The position numbers and the translations under genes are program-made. From positions 1 to 6,816 of the forward strand of contig JAITTA010000135.1 of NCBI GenBank assembly GCA_031287395.1: DNA of 6,816 nucleotides, in the 5' to 3' direction. Positions 1 through 6,235 of the stretch are shown piece after piece (position 1 is the stretch's first letter; every line of letters begins with the position of its first letter). The notes under the pieces were generated by a model. That model searched no databases. It was not told the origin of the DNA and was given only the letters and a program-made list of their open reading frames with translations. Origin of the DNA: Dysgonamonadaceae bacterium. GTDB lineage: Bacteria > Bacteroidota > Bacteroidia > Bacteroidales > Azobacteroidaceae.

Positions 1-75
1 AGTTCGGACACCTCCGATGTGCAATGGGCCCGTTGGACTCGGGGCAAATCTGACTCTTACTTTTTGCTGTGACAT
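1..75 (-). CDS. gltX: Glutamyl-tRNA synthetase, N-terminal 25 residues (runs off left edge)
   Basis: Only the first 25 codons are in the window; the rest lies beyond base 1. The minus strand reads MSQQK followed by VRVRFAPSPTGPLHIGGVRT. This is the conserved start of class I glutamyl-tRNA synthetases, with the ATP-binding HIGH-type signature in its usual GluRS form HIGG (residues 19-22). The enzyme charges tRNA-Glu with glutamate in the cytoplasm. The ATG at 75-73 fits because the family motif begins only a few residues in and there is no in-frame start just upstream. The gene is divergent from pgpH across a 75-bp gap that holds a good -7 box for gltX. Some bacteria use a non-discriminating GluRS that also charges tRNA-Gln; this fragment cannot tell the two apart. 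Confidence 0.93.
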   Translation of the reverse strand, partial: MSQQKVRVRFAPSPTGPLHIGGVRT

Positions 76-150
76 AAGTGGTCTGTTTACTGAAATTTTC
101 GCAAAAATACGCATATTTATTATTTTTTTAGTACTTTTCGGCAAAATTCA
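76..150. promoter_or_regulatory. Divergent gltX/pgpH promoter region
   Basis: These 75 bp separate two divergently transcribed genes, so both promoters should lie here. The region is strongly AT-rich. For gltX there is a full TAnnTTTG match (listed separately). For pgpH there are only near-matches on the plus strand: TATTTTTT at 121-128 and TACTTTTC at 132-139, each one base off the Bacteroidota -7 consensus. Neither has a clear TTTG -33 element at the usual 19-21 bp spacing. I see no operator-like palindrome. That the region carries promoters is inferred from gene layout; the exact pgpH promoter is unresolved. Confidence 0.55.
102..109 (-). promoter_or_regulatory. Candidate -7 box for gltX
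   Basis: The minus strand reads TATTTTTG, an exact match to the Bacteroidota -7 consensus TAnnTTTG. It lies 26 bp upstream of the gltX ATG, which would give a leader of roughly 20 nt. No TTTG sits at the normal -33 distance; the nearest, in TTTTGC, is about 32 bp upstream, which is too far. In DNA this AT-rich an 8-base match with two free positions can arise by chance, so confidence is moderate. Confidence 0.4.
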
Positions 151-2193
151 ATGGTTTACATGGATAATAAGTCATTTAAATTGTCGGCTTACGTGTTTTT
201 CATACTCGTTGCTCTGTTGATCATCGTGCTGTTTCCGCGTGAAGGCCGGTTTCGTTATTCTTTTAGTGAAGGTAAGCCCTGGAAGTATGGGCTGGTTACC
301 GCTCCATTCGATTTTCCCGTTTTTAAGCCTGTGGAAGAATTAAAACGGGAACAGGATAGTGTATTAATGGATTTTCGGCCTTATTTTCATAAGAATGAAG
401 AAACCGCAGATTCCCGGATTGAAAAGTTTGAAGATGATTACAGGCAAAAATGGGATGGGATTTACGTGAATTATGTGACAGGAATTTTACGTCGGTTATA
501 CAATGATGGAATTTTATTGGTAGATGATTATAATTTTCTCAAAGACAACCGGTATGATCAATTTAAGATTTTTGATGAGGGTAATGTTGCCGTCAGTCAT
601 TCTGTTAAAGAGGTTCATACGGTAAAATCAGCTTATTCATTTATTTTTGAAAACAGTCCTGCTTATCTGAATCAACAGATTCTTCGATCCGGAAATCTGA
701 ACACTTACCTGACCGAGAATCTGAAATATGATGCCGAAACTTCCGAAAAAGTAAAAAGTGAGATACTCCATAGGATATCTCCTTCGAATGGAATGGTTCA
801 GGCTGGGGAGAGAATTGTCGACAGAGGGGAAATTATCGATAAGAAAACATTTGATATTTTATCTTCACTCAAGCAGGTTTTCGAAGAACGGACAGGAAGT
901 GTGAACCAACAGATCCGTTATATGATTGGGATTGTTATTCTGGTAACCGGTTTGATGGCATGTTTCCTGTTTTTCCTGCATTTTTTCCGGTCAAATATTT
1001 ACCACAGGCGTAAGCATATCATTTTTATGTTGTCGTTGGTTGTGGGTTTTACTCTGTTGACGGAAATGTGTATCAGATTCCAGTTGTTCAATATTTATAT
1101 TATCCCGTTTGCCATCATTCCATTGGCTATCCGGACATTTTTTGATTCCCGGACGGCGCAAATGACTCATAATATTACGGTTTTGATGTGTTCATTGATG
1201 GTGCCCTTTCCTTTCGAGTTTATTATCCTGCAATTCATGACCTGTATGATGGTCATATTCATACTGAAGGATCTTACTAAACGTTCCCAGTTGATTCAGT
1301 GTTCCTTCTATGTGTTGATGACTTATATTGTTGTATATGTAGGACTTGTGATGATCCAGGAAGGAGATTGGACCAAAATTAACTGGAGGATGTTTACTTA
1401 TTTTGGAATCAATTTTGTATTCCTGATGTTTACTTATTCTTTCATTTATATTATAGAGAAGATTTTTGGTTATATTTCCAATGTGACGTTAGTAGAGTTA
1501 TCGGATATCAATACTCCGATTTTGAGGGAATTATCTGAAAAATGTCCGGGGACGTTCCAGCATTCGCTGCAAGTTTCGATGTTGGGAACAGCGGTTGCCA
1601 ATAAAGTGCGGGCCAATCCTCAATTGATCCGTACGGGGGCATTGTATCATGATATAGGAAAAATGGTCAATCCTGCTTTTTTTATTGAGAATCAGGTTGG
1701 AGGGATTAATCCTCACGACCGGTTGGATTTTGAAGAGAGCGCGAAGATCATCATCAGTCATGTCGAAGAAGGTGTTAAAATTGCCAGGAAAAACAACCTG
1801 CCGGTTATGATTATCGATTTTATCCGCACACACCACGGAAGAGGAAAAACGAAATATTTTTATAACTCCTACAAAAATAAGTACCCTGATAAACCGGTTG
1901 ATGAGGCTGCGTTCACTTATCCCGGGCCGAATCCTTATACCAAAGAAACGGCTATCCTGATGATGGCTGATTCGGTGGAAGCGGCTTCCCGTAGCCTCAA
2001 AGAATATACCGAGGAGACCATTTCCGATCTGGTGAATAAAATCATTGATTCCCAAATACGGGATGGTTTACTGGCCCGTGTTCCGTTGACTTTTCAGAAT
2101 ATAACCGATATCAAGGAAATATTTATCGATAAATTGGCAACAATGTATCATTCACGGATTAGTTACCCGGATTTGAAGGAGAATATGAAGTAA
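151..2193 (+). CDS. pgpH: 7TM-HD membrane phosphohydrolase, PgpH-type c-di-AMP phosphodiesterase
   Basis: This 680-residue protein has the full PgpH architecture. There is one N-terminal membrane segment (about 11-28), a long extracytoplasmic 7TMR-HDED region (about 29-254), seven hydrophobic segments (about 256-434), then a cytoplasmic HD domain (about 465-660). The FPREGRFRYSF and GKPWKYGLVTAPFDFP stretch after the first helix is typical of Bacteroidota members. All expected metal ligands are present: H471, H500-D501 (LYHDIGK), H537, H561-H562 (THHGRG) and D607 (MMADSVEA). Characterised family members hydrolyse cyclic di-AMP to pApA at the inner membrane, so that activity is inferred by family. 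The start could be ATG 151 or ATG 160 (MDNKSF), as both are in frame and neither has a Shine-Dalgarno. It is divergent from gltX, and its last 35 bp overlap the opposing phosphatase gene. An older name for the family is YqfF/HDIG protein. Confidence 0.92.
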   Translation: MVYMDNKSFKLSAYVFFILVALLIIVLFPREGRFRYSFSEGKPWKYGLVTAPFDFPVFKPVEELKREQDSVLMDFRPYFHKNEETADSRIEKFEDDYRQKWDGIYVNYVTGILRRLYNDGILLVDDYNFLKDNRYDQFKIFDEGNVAVSHSVKEVHTVKSAYSFIFENSPAYLNQQILRSGNLNTYLTENLKYDAETSEKVKSEILHRISPSNGMVQAGERIVDRGEIIDKKTFDILSSLKQVFEERTGSVNQQIRYMIGIVILVTGLMACFLFFLHFFRSNIYHRRKHIIFMLSLVVGFTLLTEMCIRFQLFNIYIIPFAIIPLAIRTFFDSRTAQMTHNITVLMCSLMVPFPFEFIILQFMTCMMVIFILKDLTKRSQLIQCSFYVLMTYIVVYVGLVMIQEGDWTKINWRMFTYFGINFVFLMFTYSFIYIIEKIFGYISNVTLVELSDINTPILRELSEKCPGTFQHSLQVSMLGTAVANKVRANPQLIRTGALYHDIGKMVNPAFFIENQVGGINPHDRLDFEESAKIIISHVEEGVKIARKNNLPVMIIDFIRTHHGRGKTKYFYNSYKNKYPDKPVDEAAFTYPGPNPYTKETAILMMADSVEAASRSLKEYTEETISDLVNKIIDSQIRDGLLARVPLTFQNITDIKEIFIDKLATMYHSRISYPDLKENMK

Positions 2194-2653
2194 GTTCTTC
2201 CAACAATCCGTCGCAGGCGTCTTCCAGTAAATCCAGTACCAGTTCAAAGCCGTTTGAACCTCCGTAATAAGGGTCGGGAACATGATCATTTGCATGTTTC
2301 CTGCAATAATCGGTCATTCTGCGAATTTTTTGTTGTGATTCCGGATCCGGTGCCTTCTGCATCAGATGGCGAATATTGGAATCGTCCATTCCGATAATCA
2401 GATCGAATTCAAAAAAATCATCGTATTTCAACGGTCTTGAACGAGAAGTCAGTTTATATCCCCTGCATGCGGCATGTACTTGCATCCGTTGATCGGGTAA
2501 TTCTCCTTCATGATAACCGGTTATTCCGGCCGAATCAATTTCAATCAAATTTTCCAGTCCGGCTTCTTTTACTTTCTTTTTCATGATCCCTTCTGCAGCC
2601 GGCGAACGGCAGATGTTGCCGAGACAAACGAACAGTAATTTTTTATTTTCCAT
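2159..2653 (-). CDS. Low-molecular-weight protein tyrosine phosphatase
   Basis: This 164-residue cytoplasmic enzyme would hydrolyse phosphotyrosine on proteins. The N-terminal P-loop VCLGNICRSP matches the family CX5R(S/T) signature, with nucleophile C10 and phosphate-binding R16. The general acid is D127 in the C-terminal VPDPYYGG motif. SAGITGYHEG and the D-rich IIGMDDSN segment are also typical, and length is normal (about 150-165). Wzb-type members oppose tyrosine autokinases in capsule export, but no kinase or polysaccharide gene is nearby, so the substrate is unknown and I give no symbol. Its ATG directly follows the TAA of the XRE remnant with no spacer, so it probably uses the promoter upstream of that remnant. 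Its 3' end overlaps pgpH by 35 bp, adding SYSPSNPGN at the tail. Confidence 0.94.
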   Translation of the reverse strand: MENKKLLFVCLGNICRSPAAEGIMKKKVKEAGLENLIEIDSAGITGYHEGELPDQRMQVHAACRGYKLTSRSRPLKYDDFFEFDLIIGMDDSNIRHLMQKAPDPESQQKIRRMTDYCRKHANDHVPDPYYGGSNGFELVLDLLEDACDGLLEELTSYSPSNPGN

Positions 2654-2728
2654 TTAGTCGTTCTTTCTCAGTAACTTTTCCAGCAAGTCGTTCTTTTCCT
2701 GTTCGGTTTTCAACAAACGTTCCATCAT
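2654..2728 (-). CDS. Possible 24-codon ORF inside the XRE remnant, abutting the phosphatase start
   Basis: Within the second frame of the remnant, a double ATG at 2728-2723 could start a 24-residue peptide, MMERLL followed by KTEQEKNDLLEKLLRKND. It is highly charged and predicted helical or coiled coil. Its TAA is immediately followed by the ATG of the phosphatase gene, so if translated it could couple translation of that gene. I regard it as a leftover of the regulator tail rather than an independent gene. Evidence for expression is only its position. Confidence 0.22.
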   Translation of the reverse strand: MMERLLKTEQEKNDLLEKLLRKND

Positions 2729-2808
2729 TTCTATAAGTTTATCTATTTGATTTATAGTTAGTTGATATTACGACCGTGATGAACTGTCGGCGAAAATCTT
2801 TCATTCAT
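2654..2808 (-). pseudogene. Remnant of XRE-family regulator: helix-turn-helix core deleted, frame shifted
   Basis: Read from ATG 2808-2806, the minus strand encodes MNERFSPTVHHGRNIN, then stops (TAA at 2760-2758). The -1 frame overlaps this end and continues as LTINQIDKLIEMMERLL followed by KTEQEKNDLLEKLLRKND, ending in TAA at 2656-2654. From memory, a common Bacteroidales XRE regulator family (about 125-135 aa) begins with an HHGRNIKR segment and ends with a coiled-coil tail like NPIDKIVELYERLLKAEQEK. The two pieces match those ends in the right order, but the intervening roughly 75-85 residues, including the helix-turn-helix, are absent. I infer one internal deletion that also shifted the frame. 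ATCAA occurs on both sides of the apparent junction (minus strand), which might have served as microhomology. The remnant cannot bind DNA as a normal regulator. The alternative is a chance pair of short ORFs, which I think less likely. Confidence 0.66.
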
Positions 2809-2813
2809 AATAC

Positions 2814-2864
2814 CCGATATTTATTTTGTTAATAACATGCCCACAAATATAAATAAAATATCGG
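2814..2864. repeat. Imperfect inverted repeat flanking the remnant's promoter
   Basis: The left arm CCGATATTTATTTT (2814-2827) is mirrored by AAATAAAATATCGG (2851-2864), whose reverse complement is CCGATATTTTATTT. The arms match over CCGATATTT and then over ATTT if one extra T is allowed. About 23 bp lie between the arms, and the -7 box at 2844-2851 sits at the inner edge of the right arm. This could be an operator for the lost regulator or another DNA-binding protein. It does not look like an intrinsic terminator: the arms are AT-rich, the loop is long and no U-tract follows. Confidence 0.5.
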
Positions 2865-2935
2865 TACACGAAGAAGATATAAGGGAATATCTCTTGGAGT
2901 TAATTGCGGGAAAAATTTTTATTCCTAAGGATTGA
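2837..2935 (+). CDS. Possible 32-residue ORF, unrecognised
   Basis: ATG 2837 opens a 32-codon plus-strand frame, MPTNINKISVHEED followed by IREYLLELIAGKIFIPKD. Its TGA (2933-2935) ends one base before the priA stop on the other strand. The second half has an amphipathic-helix pattern (EEDIREYLLELIAGK) that looks more protein-like than random AT-rich DNA. A poor -7-like TTATTTTG lies at 2821-2828, close to the ATG, with no good -33 box. The frame is open back to a stop at 2780, so it could also be the tail of a decayed longer gene. I do not recognise it. It overlaps the promoter that reads toward the phosphatase, which argues against it being a normal gene. Confidence 0.25.
   Translation: MPTNINKISVHEEDIREYLLELIAGKIFIPKD
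2844..2851 (-). promoter_or_regulatory. Candidate -7 box for the XRE remnant/phosphatase transcript
   Basis: The minus strand reads TATATTTG, an exact TAnnTTTG match, placed 35 bp upstream of the remnant's ATG at 2808. Initiation would be near 2837, giving a leader of about 30 nt before the remnant and about 185 nt before the phosphatase ATG. No TTTG is visible at the usual -33 distance. If real, this is now the promoter of the phosphatase gene, inherited from the decayed regulator. Readthrough from priA (stop at 2936) is the other possible source of transcript. Confidence 0.42.
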
Positions 2936-5227
2936 TCACACGGGATCGACATCGTACTGTACGATGACATGCTTATACTGTACATTTGACAATATCTGTG
3001 AACGAACATTTTCCAATATTTCGTGCAAAGTATTAAGTGAAGCCGAAATTTCTATTTTCAGTAAAATTTTCTGTATATGAAATGATTGAATCCGGCTTAC
3101 CGGGGGTCTATCCGGTCCCATGACGCGATTACCGAGCGCTTCCCGGAGTAGATGACCGTATTCCGATGCTATTGTTTTCAGTAGTTCTTCGTTTTTATGT
3201 TTCAGGTTGATGTTAATAAGCCTGTAAAACGGCGGATAATGAAAGAATTGCCGTTCTTCGATTTGCATTTCATACATACCGGTGTAGTTGTGATTGATTA
3301 CCATTTGGATCAGCGGATGTTCCGGATGAGAAGTTTGTAATACGACTTCGCCTTGTTTTTTGCGGCGTCCGGCTCGTCCGGATACTTGCGACATGAGTTG
3401 ATATGCCCGTTCATACGCTCTGAAATCGGGGAAATTCATCAAGGAATCGGCGTTAAGAATACCGACAAGGCTTACTTTCTCAAAATCGAGTCCTTTTGAG
3501 ATCATTTGTGTTCCGATTAGAATTTGGGTTTTTCCGTGCTCAAACCGGGAGATGATTTCTTCGAATGATTTTTTATTTTTGGTGGTATCGGCATCCATCC
3601 GGTCGATTTTAGTATCGGGAAAGAGTTGCAGGATTTCTTCTTCCACTTTCTCGGTACCGAATCCCTGTGGTTTTAAGTCTTTATTACCACACTCCGGACA
3701 TTCGGACGGGATAGGATAAGTACTACCGCAATAATGACAAGTGAGCTGATTAAACCGTTTATGATAAGTGAGGCTTACATCGCAAAACCGGCATTTGGGA
3801 ATCCGGTCACATATTTTGCAGACTACCATAGGAGCGAACCCTCGGCGATTTTGAAAAAGCAGGATTTGTTCTCCGTTATTTAATGTCTGTTGCATTTTTT
3901 CGATCAATACCGGTGAGAAAAGAGATTTCATCCGTTTTTTCCTCCGGAGTTCCTTTGTATTAACCGGAATGATAACAGGTAATTCCGTATCCTCAAACCG
4001 TTTGTTCAATCCGGCATAACCGTATTTCCCGATTTGCGCGTTAAAATAAGATTCTATAGACGGAGTGGCGCTTCCCAGTACCACTTTTGCAGAGTGCATT
4101 GTTGCCAGTACGATAGCGGCGTTTCGTGCGTGGTAACGTGGGGCCGGATCTTGTTGTTTATAACTCGGTTCATGTTCTTCGTCCACAATGATTAAACCCA
4201 GATCTCTGAAAGGCAGGAAAATGGAAGACCGTACACCCAGAATAATCTGGTAACCTTCGTCATTCAACAGGTTGTTCCAAATTTCCACCCGTTCGTTGTC
4301 ATTGATTTTTGAATGATAAACGCCTAATTTATCTCCGAAAAAACGTTTCAAACGAGTGGTGATTTGTGCGGTCAAAGCAATTTCCGGAAGTAGAATGAGC
4401 GCCTGTCTGTTGAGTTTCAGTGTTTCTGAGATCAGATGGGTATAAATTTCCGTTTTTCCGGCCGAAGTGACTCCATGAAGCAAGCAAACATCCTTTTCCC
4501 TGAAGCTCTGAATAATATGGGTATAAGTTTCCTGTTGGAGCGGATTGAGTTTATTCAACGGCAAAATTTCGTGTTTGTAAGTCTCTAACCGGCTGATCTC
4601 TTTTTCATAAGTTTCGAAAATATTTTTTTCGATAAGACCGGAAAGAATGGCATCGTTTGAACCGCTTTTAGATAATAATTCTTTTTTGGGAATTTCGATT
4701 TTACGTGTTCCTGTATCTTTTTTTTGTTCAGATCCGGAATTCGGATCCGGAATTTTTGAGTACTCGATAAATGCCAGCAAGAGTTGCTCCTGCCTTACTG
4801 CACGTTTGACCAGATCAAAAGCTTCGGATAAGTTTTTCTTGTCGTTATATTTCAGAGAAAACCGGACAAATATTTCTTTTTTCCGCCTGTAATTTGTGGT
4901 GCTTTCGGTCCTGAATCCAGAGGGGAGGACTGCTTTGTAAACTTCTCCCAGTTTACAAAGATAATATTGTGAAAGCCACTCCCAGAACCGTAGTTGAGGT
5001 CTTCTCAATACAGGTTTATCGCTTTCGACTGCCAGAACAGGTTTGATCTCAAACAATGAGTCGGGTTTTATCTGGTGGATATAAGTAACGATACCCGAAT
5101 AATGTTTGTTTTTACCGAATTCAACAAGTACCATGATACCGGGCATTACCTGTTTTTCCATTTCCCGGGGAACGGAATAAGTATATGTATCGGCTAGAGG
5201 TACGGGTAAAACAACTTCGACAAACAT
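2936..5227 (-). CDS. priA: Primosomal protein N' (replication-restart helicase PriA)
   Basis: PriA is a 3'-to-5' superfamily 2 helicase that recognises stalled forks and D-loops and reloads the replication machinery. This 763-residue copy is complete and of normal length. Residues 1-105 form the 3' DNA-binding domain and about 110-205 the winged-helix region. Helicase motifs follow: Walker A GVTSAGKT (252-259), DEEH (349-352), GSATPS (385-390), QNRRGF (459-464), GTQMISKG (572-579) and SGRAGR (616-621). Eight zinc-binding cysteines are present as four pairs (470/473, 479/482, 497/500, 510/513). Walker A has SA where many PriA proteins have GS or SS. The winged-helix linker (about 158-172) holds an 11-bp DNA repeat and an A8 run but the frame is intact. 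The ATG overlaps the upstream gene's stop as TGATG, so translational coupling is likely. Confidence 0.98.
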   Translation of the reverse strand: MFVEVVLPVPLADTYTYSVPREMEKQVMPGIMVLVEFGKNKHYSGIVTYIHQIKPDSLFEIKPVLAVESDKPVLRRPQLRFWEWLSQYYLCKLGEVYKAVLPSGFRTESTTNYRRKKEIFVRFSLKYNDKKNLSEAFDLVKRAVRQEQLLLAFIEYSKIPDPNSGSEQKKDTGTRKIEIPKKELLSKSGSNDAILSGLIEKNIFETYEKEISRLETYKHEILPLNKLNPLQQETYTHIIQSFREKDVCLLHGVTSAGKTEIYTHLISETLKLNRQALILLPEIALTAQITTRLKRFFGDKLGVYHSKINDNERVEIWNNLLNDEGYQIILGVRSSIFLPFRDLGLIIVDEEHEPSYKQQDPAPRYHARNAAIVLATMHSAKVVLGSATPSIESYFNAQIGKYGYAGLNKRFEDTELPVIIPVNTKELRRKKRMKSLFSPVLIEKMQQTLNNGEQILLFQNRRGFAPMVVCKICDRIPKCRFCDVSLTYHKRFNQLTCHYCGSTYPIPSECPECGNKDLKPQGFGTEKVEEEILQLFPDTKIDRMDADTTKNKKSFEEIISRFEHGKTQILIGTQMISKGLDFEKVSLVGILNADSLMNFPDFRAYERAYQLMSQVSGRAGRRKKQGEVVLQTSHPEHPLIQMVINHNYTGMYEMQIEERQFFHYPPFYRLININLKHKNEELLKTIASEYGHLLREALGNRVMGPDRPPVSRIQSFHIQKILLKIEISASLNTLHEILENVRSQILSNVQYKHVIVQYDVDPV

Positions 5228-5793
5228 CAGAAAAAATAAGAGGCTGTGACAGACCAGGTCTTCGTTTTTAAATCATAATATTTTGAACTGTAATCGTCGG
5301 TAAGAGCAAGTTGGTAATTTGCTCCTACCTGAAGATGCCTGAATATTTCAAATCCAAAACCGAAATTTAACCCGGCTCCGAAAGTTTTGTATCGGATCTG
5401 TTCGGTGATTTTCGCAATAGAGAAATGATCACCTGATATTTTGAAACCGGCATAAGGCCCGGCTGTTCCATATATTCCGAGGAAATCTCCCAGTCCGATT
5501 TTATATTTCAGGTTCAGAGGGACATTGATCGATTTGGTTTGAATAGTTTTCCGGTCGAGTTTAAATCCTTGTTGGGAATACAAAACAGCCATGTTCAAAC
5601 CAAAACCCGTAATCGATGAAAATTCTATAACAGGTCCGGCCTGGAATCCGGTGAAATTACCGGAATTCAGGGTTTCACAACTAAATGAAGCCTCCGACAG
5701 ATTCACCCCTGCTTTTATTCCCCAACGGATGGAATGAACCGGCAGGATTACCAGAAAACACAAACATACGGTGATAGGGATGCTCTTGTTCAT
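5227..5793 (-). CDS. Small outer-membrane beta-barrel protein (PF13568-like)
   Basis: This 188-residue protein has a signal peptide (MNKS, hydrophobic core ITVCLCFLVILP, likely cleavage after about residue 21). The mature part begins IRWGIKAGVNLSEASF, the usual opening of the Bacteroidota outer-membrane beta-barrel family. Roughly eight alternating, glycine- and aromatic-rich strands can be counted, ending with SVTASYFF; a terminal phenylalanine is typical of barrels inserted by BamA. C10 and C12 are not in a lipobox, so it is not a lipoprotein. The ligand or role is unknown; small eight-stranded barrels may be structural or adhesive rather than pores. It lies 42 bp after the unknown 119-aa gene, and its TGA shares one base with the priA ATG. 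That coupling to a replication gene is odd in function but probably reflects operon compaction. Confidence 0.85.
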   Translation of the reverse strand: MNKSIPITVCLCFLVILPVHSIRWGIKAGVNLSEASFSCETLNSGNFTGFQAGPVIEFSSITGFGLNMAVLYSQQGFKLDRKTIQTKSINVPLNLKYKIGLGDFLGIYGTAGPYAGFKISGDHFSIAKITEQIRYKTFGAGLNFGFGFEIFRHLQVGANYQLALTDDYSSKYYDLKTKTWSVTASYFF

Positions 5794-5835
5794 AATGATG
5801 CGAATTACTTTAATTTCAACGAAATGTTTTGATCC

Positions 5836-6195
5836 TTATTTTGTATTCAAACCGTATTTTTTCCGGAAGTATTCCAGGAAATCGTTATCCAATTCTATTT
5901 GGAAAATATAATCCGTATTATTCGTACGGATGGTGAATCCGGCTTCCAGATGAGTTATTTTTCCTCTCCAACGTTCATTTTCGGAAGTCATTACATGGTT
6001 TTTCTGGGAAAAAACGAGCTGCCGGGCCTGATCGAAATTGTCGAACATCCATTGAACGGTTTTATCTGATAGGACACGTCGCCACGAATCGTCGGCAATC
6101 ATATCGATTCTTGAACAAACACTGTGTTGCAGGCAATCATGGAAAAATTCCGCCGATTCCGGGACATTGTAAATGTTATCCTGATTATTGTTCAT
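5836..6195 (-). CDS. Uncharacterised 119-residue protein between ruvC and the barrel gene
   Basis: I do not recognise this protein. It is soluble, with no signal peptide or membrane segment, is acidic in parts and is relatively rich in aromatics. The frame can be opened at TTG 6201 (two residues longer), but ATG 6195 (MNNNQDNIYNVPES) is the better start. Near the N-terminus, HDCLQHSVC has the pattern H19-x-C21-x2-H24-x2-C27, which could bind a metal, although such spacing also occurs by chance. The middle holds SWRRVLSDKTVQWMFDNFDQ, probably helical; the end (FTIRTNNTDYIFQIELDN, then DFLEYFRKKYGL) looks like beta strands and a helix. It follows ruvC by 34 bp (6202-6235 counting from the TTG) and precedes the barrel gene by 42 bp, so co-transcription with ruvC and priA is likely. 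A link to DNA repair is only suggested by position. Confidence 0.78.
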   Translation of the reverse strand: MNNNQDNIYNVPESAEFFHDCLQHSVCSRIDMIADDSWRRVLSDKTVQWMFDNFDQARQLVFSQKNHVMTSENERWRGKITHLEAGFTIRTNNTDYIFQIELDNDFLEYFRKKYGLNTK

Positions 6196-6235
6196 TATCA
6201 ATTTGTTTTATTATGAAGACATATATGATATGCCC

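Noticed and set aside
17..220. 67-codon plus-strand frame at the left end
   Set aside because: It runs antisense through the gltX start, which reads as clear GluRS, and overlaps pgpH in another frame.
1531..2055. 174-codon open frame on the minus strand within pgpH
   Set aside because: It lies wholly antisense to the HD domain, whose catalytic motifs are intact, and its translation resembles no protein family; it is a shadow frame.
2909..2935. Possible priA terminator around TCCTAAGGA and AAAAATTTTT
   Set aside because: The palindrome gives a stem of only about four base pairs and is not followed by a proper U-tract in the priA direction; too weak to call.
2654..2935. Possible toxin-antitoxin pair formed by the two short ORFs on opposite strands
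   Set aside because: The minus-strand pieces fit a decayed XRE regulator better, and the plus-strand ORF has no recognisable toxin features or sensible promoter.
2821..3009. 62-codon minus-strand frame at the end of priA
   Set aside because: It overlaps the priA C-terminus out of frame and its composition (Ser/Ile/Tyr-rich) is not protein-like for this genome.
4647..4892. 81-codon plus-strand frame within priA
   Set aside because: Antisense shadow of the winged-helix/linker region of an intact priA.
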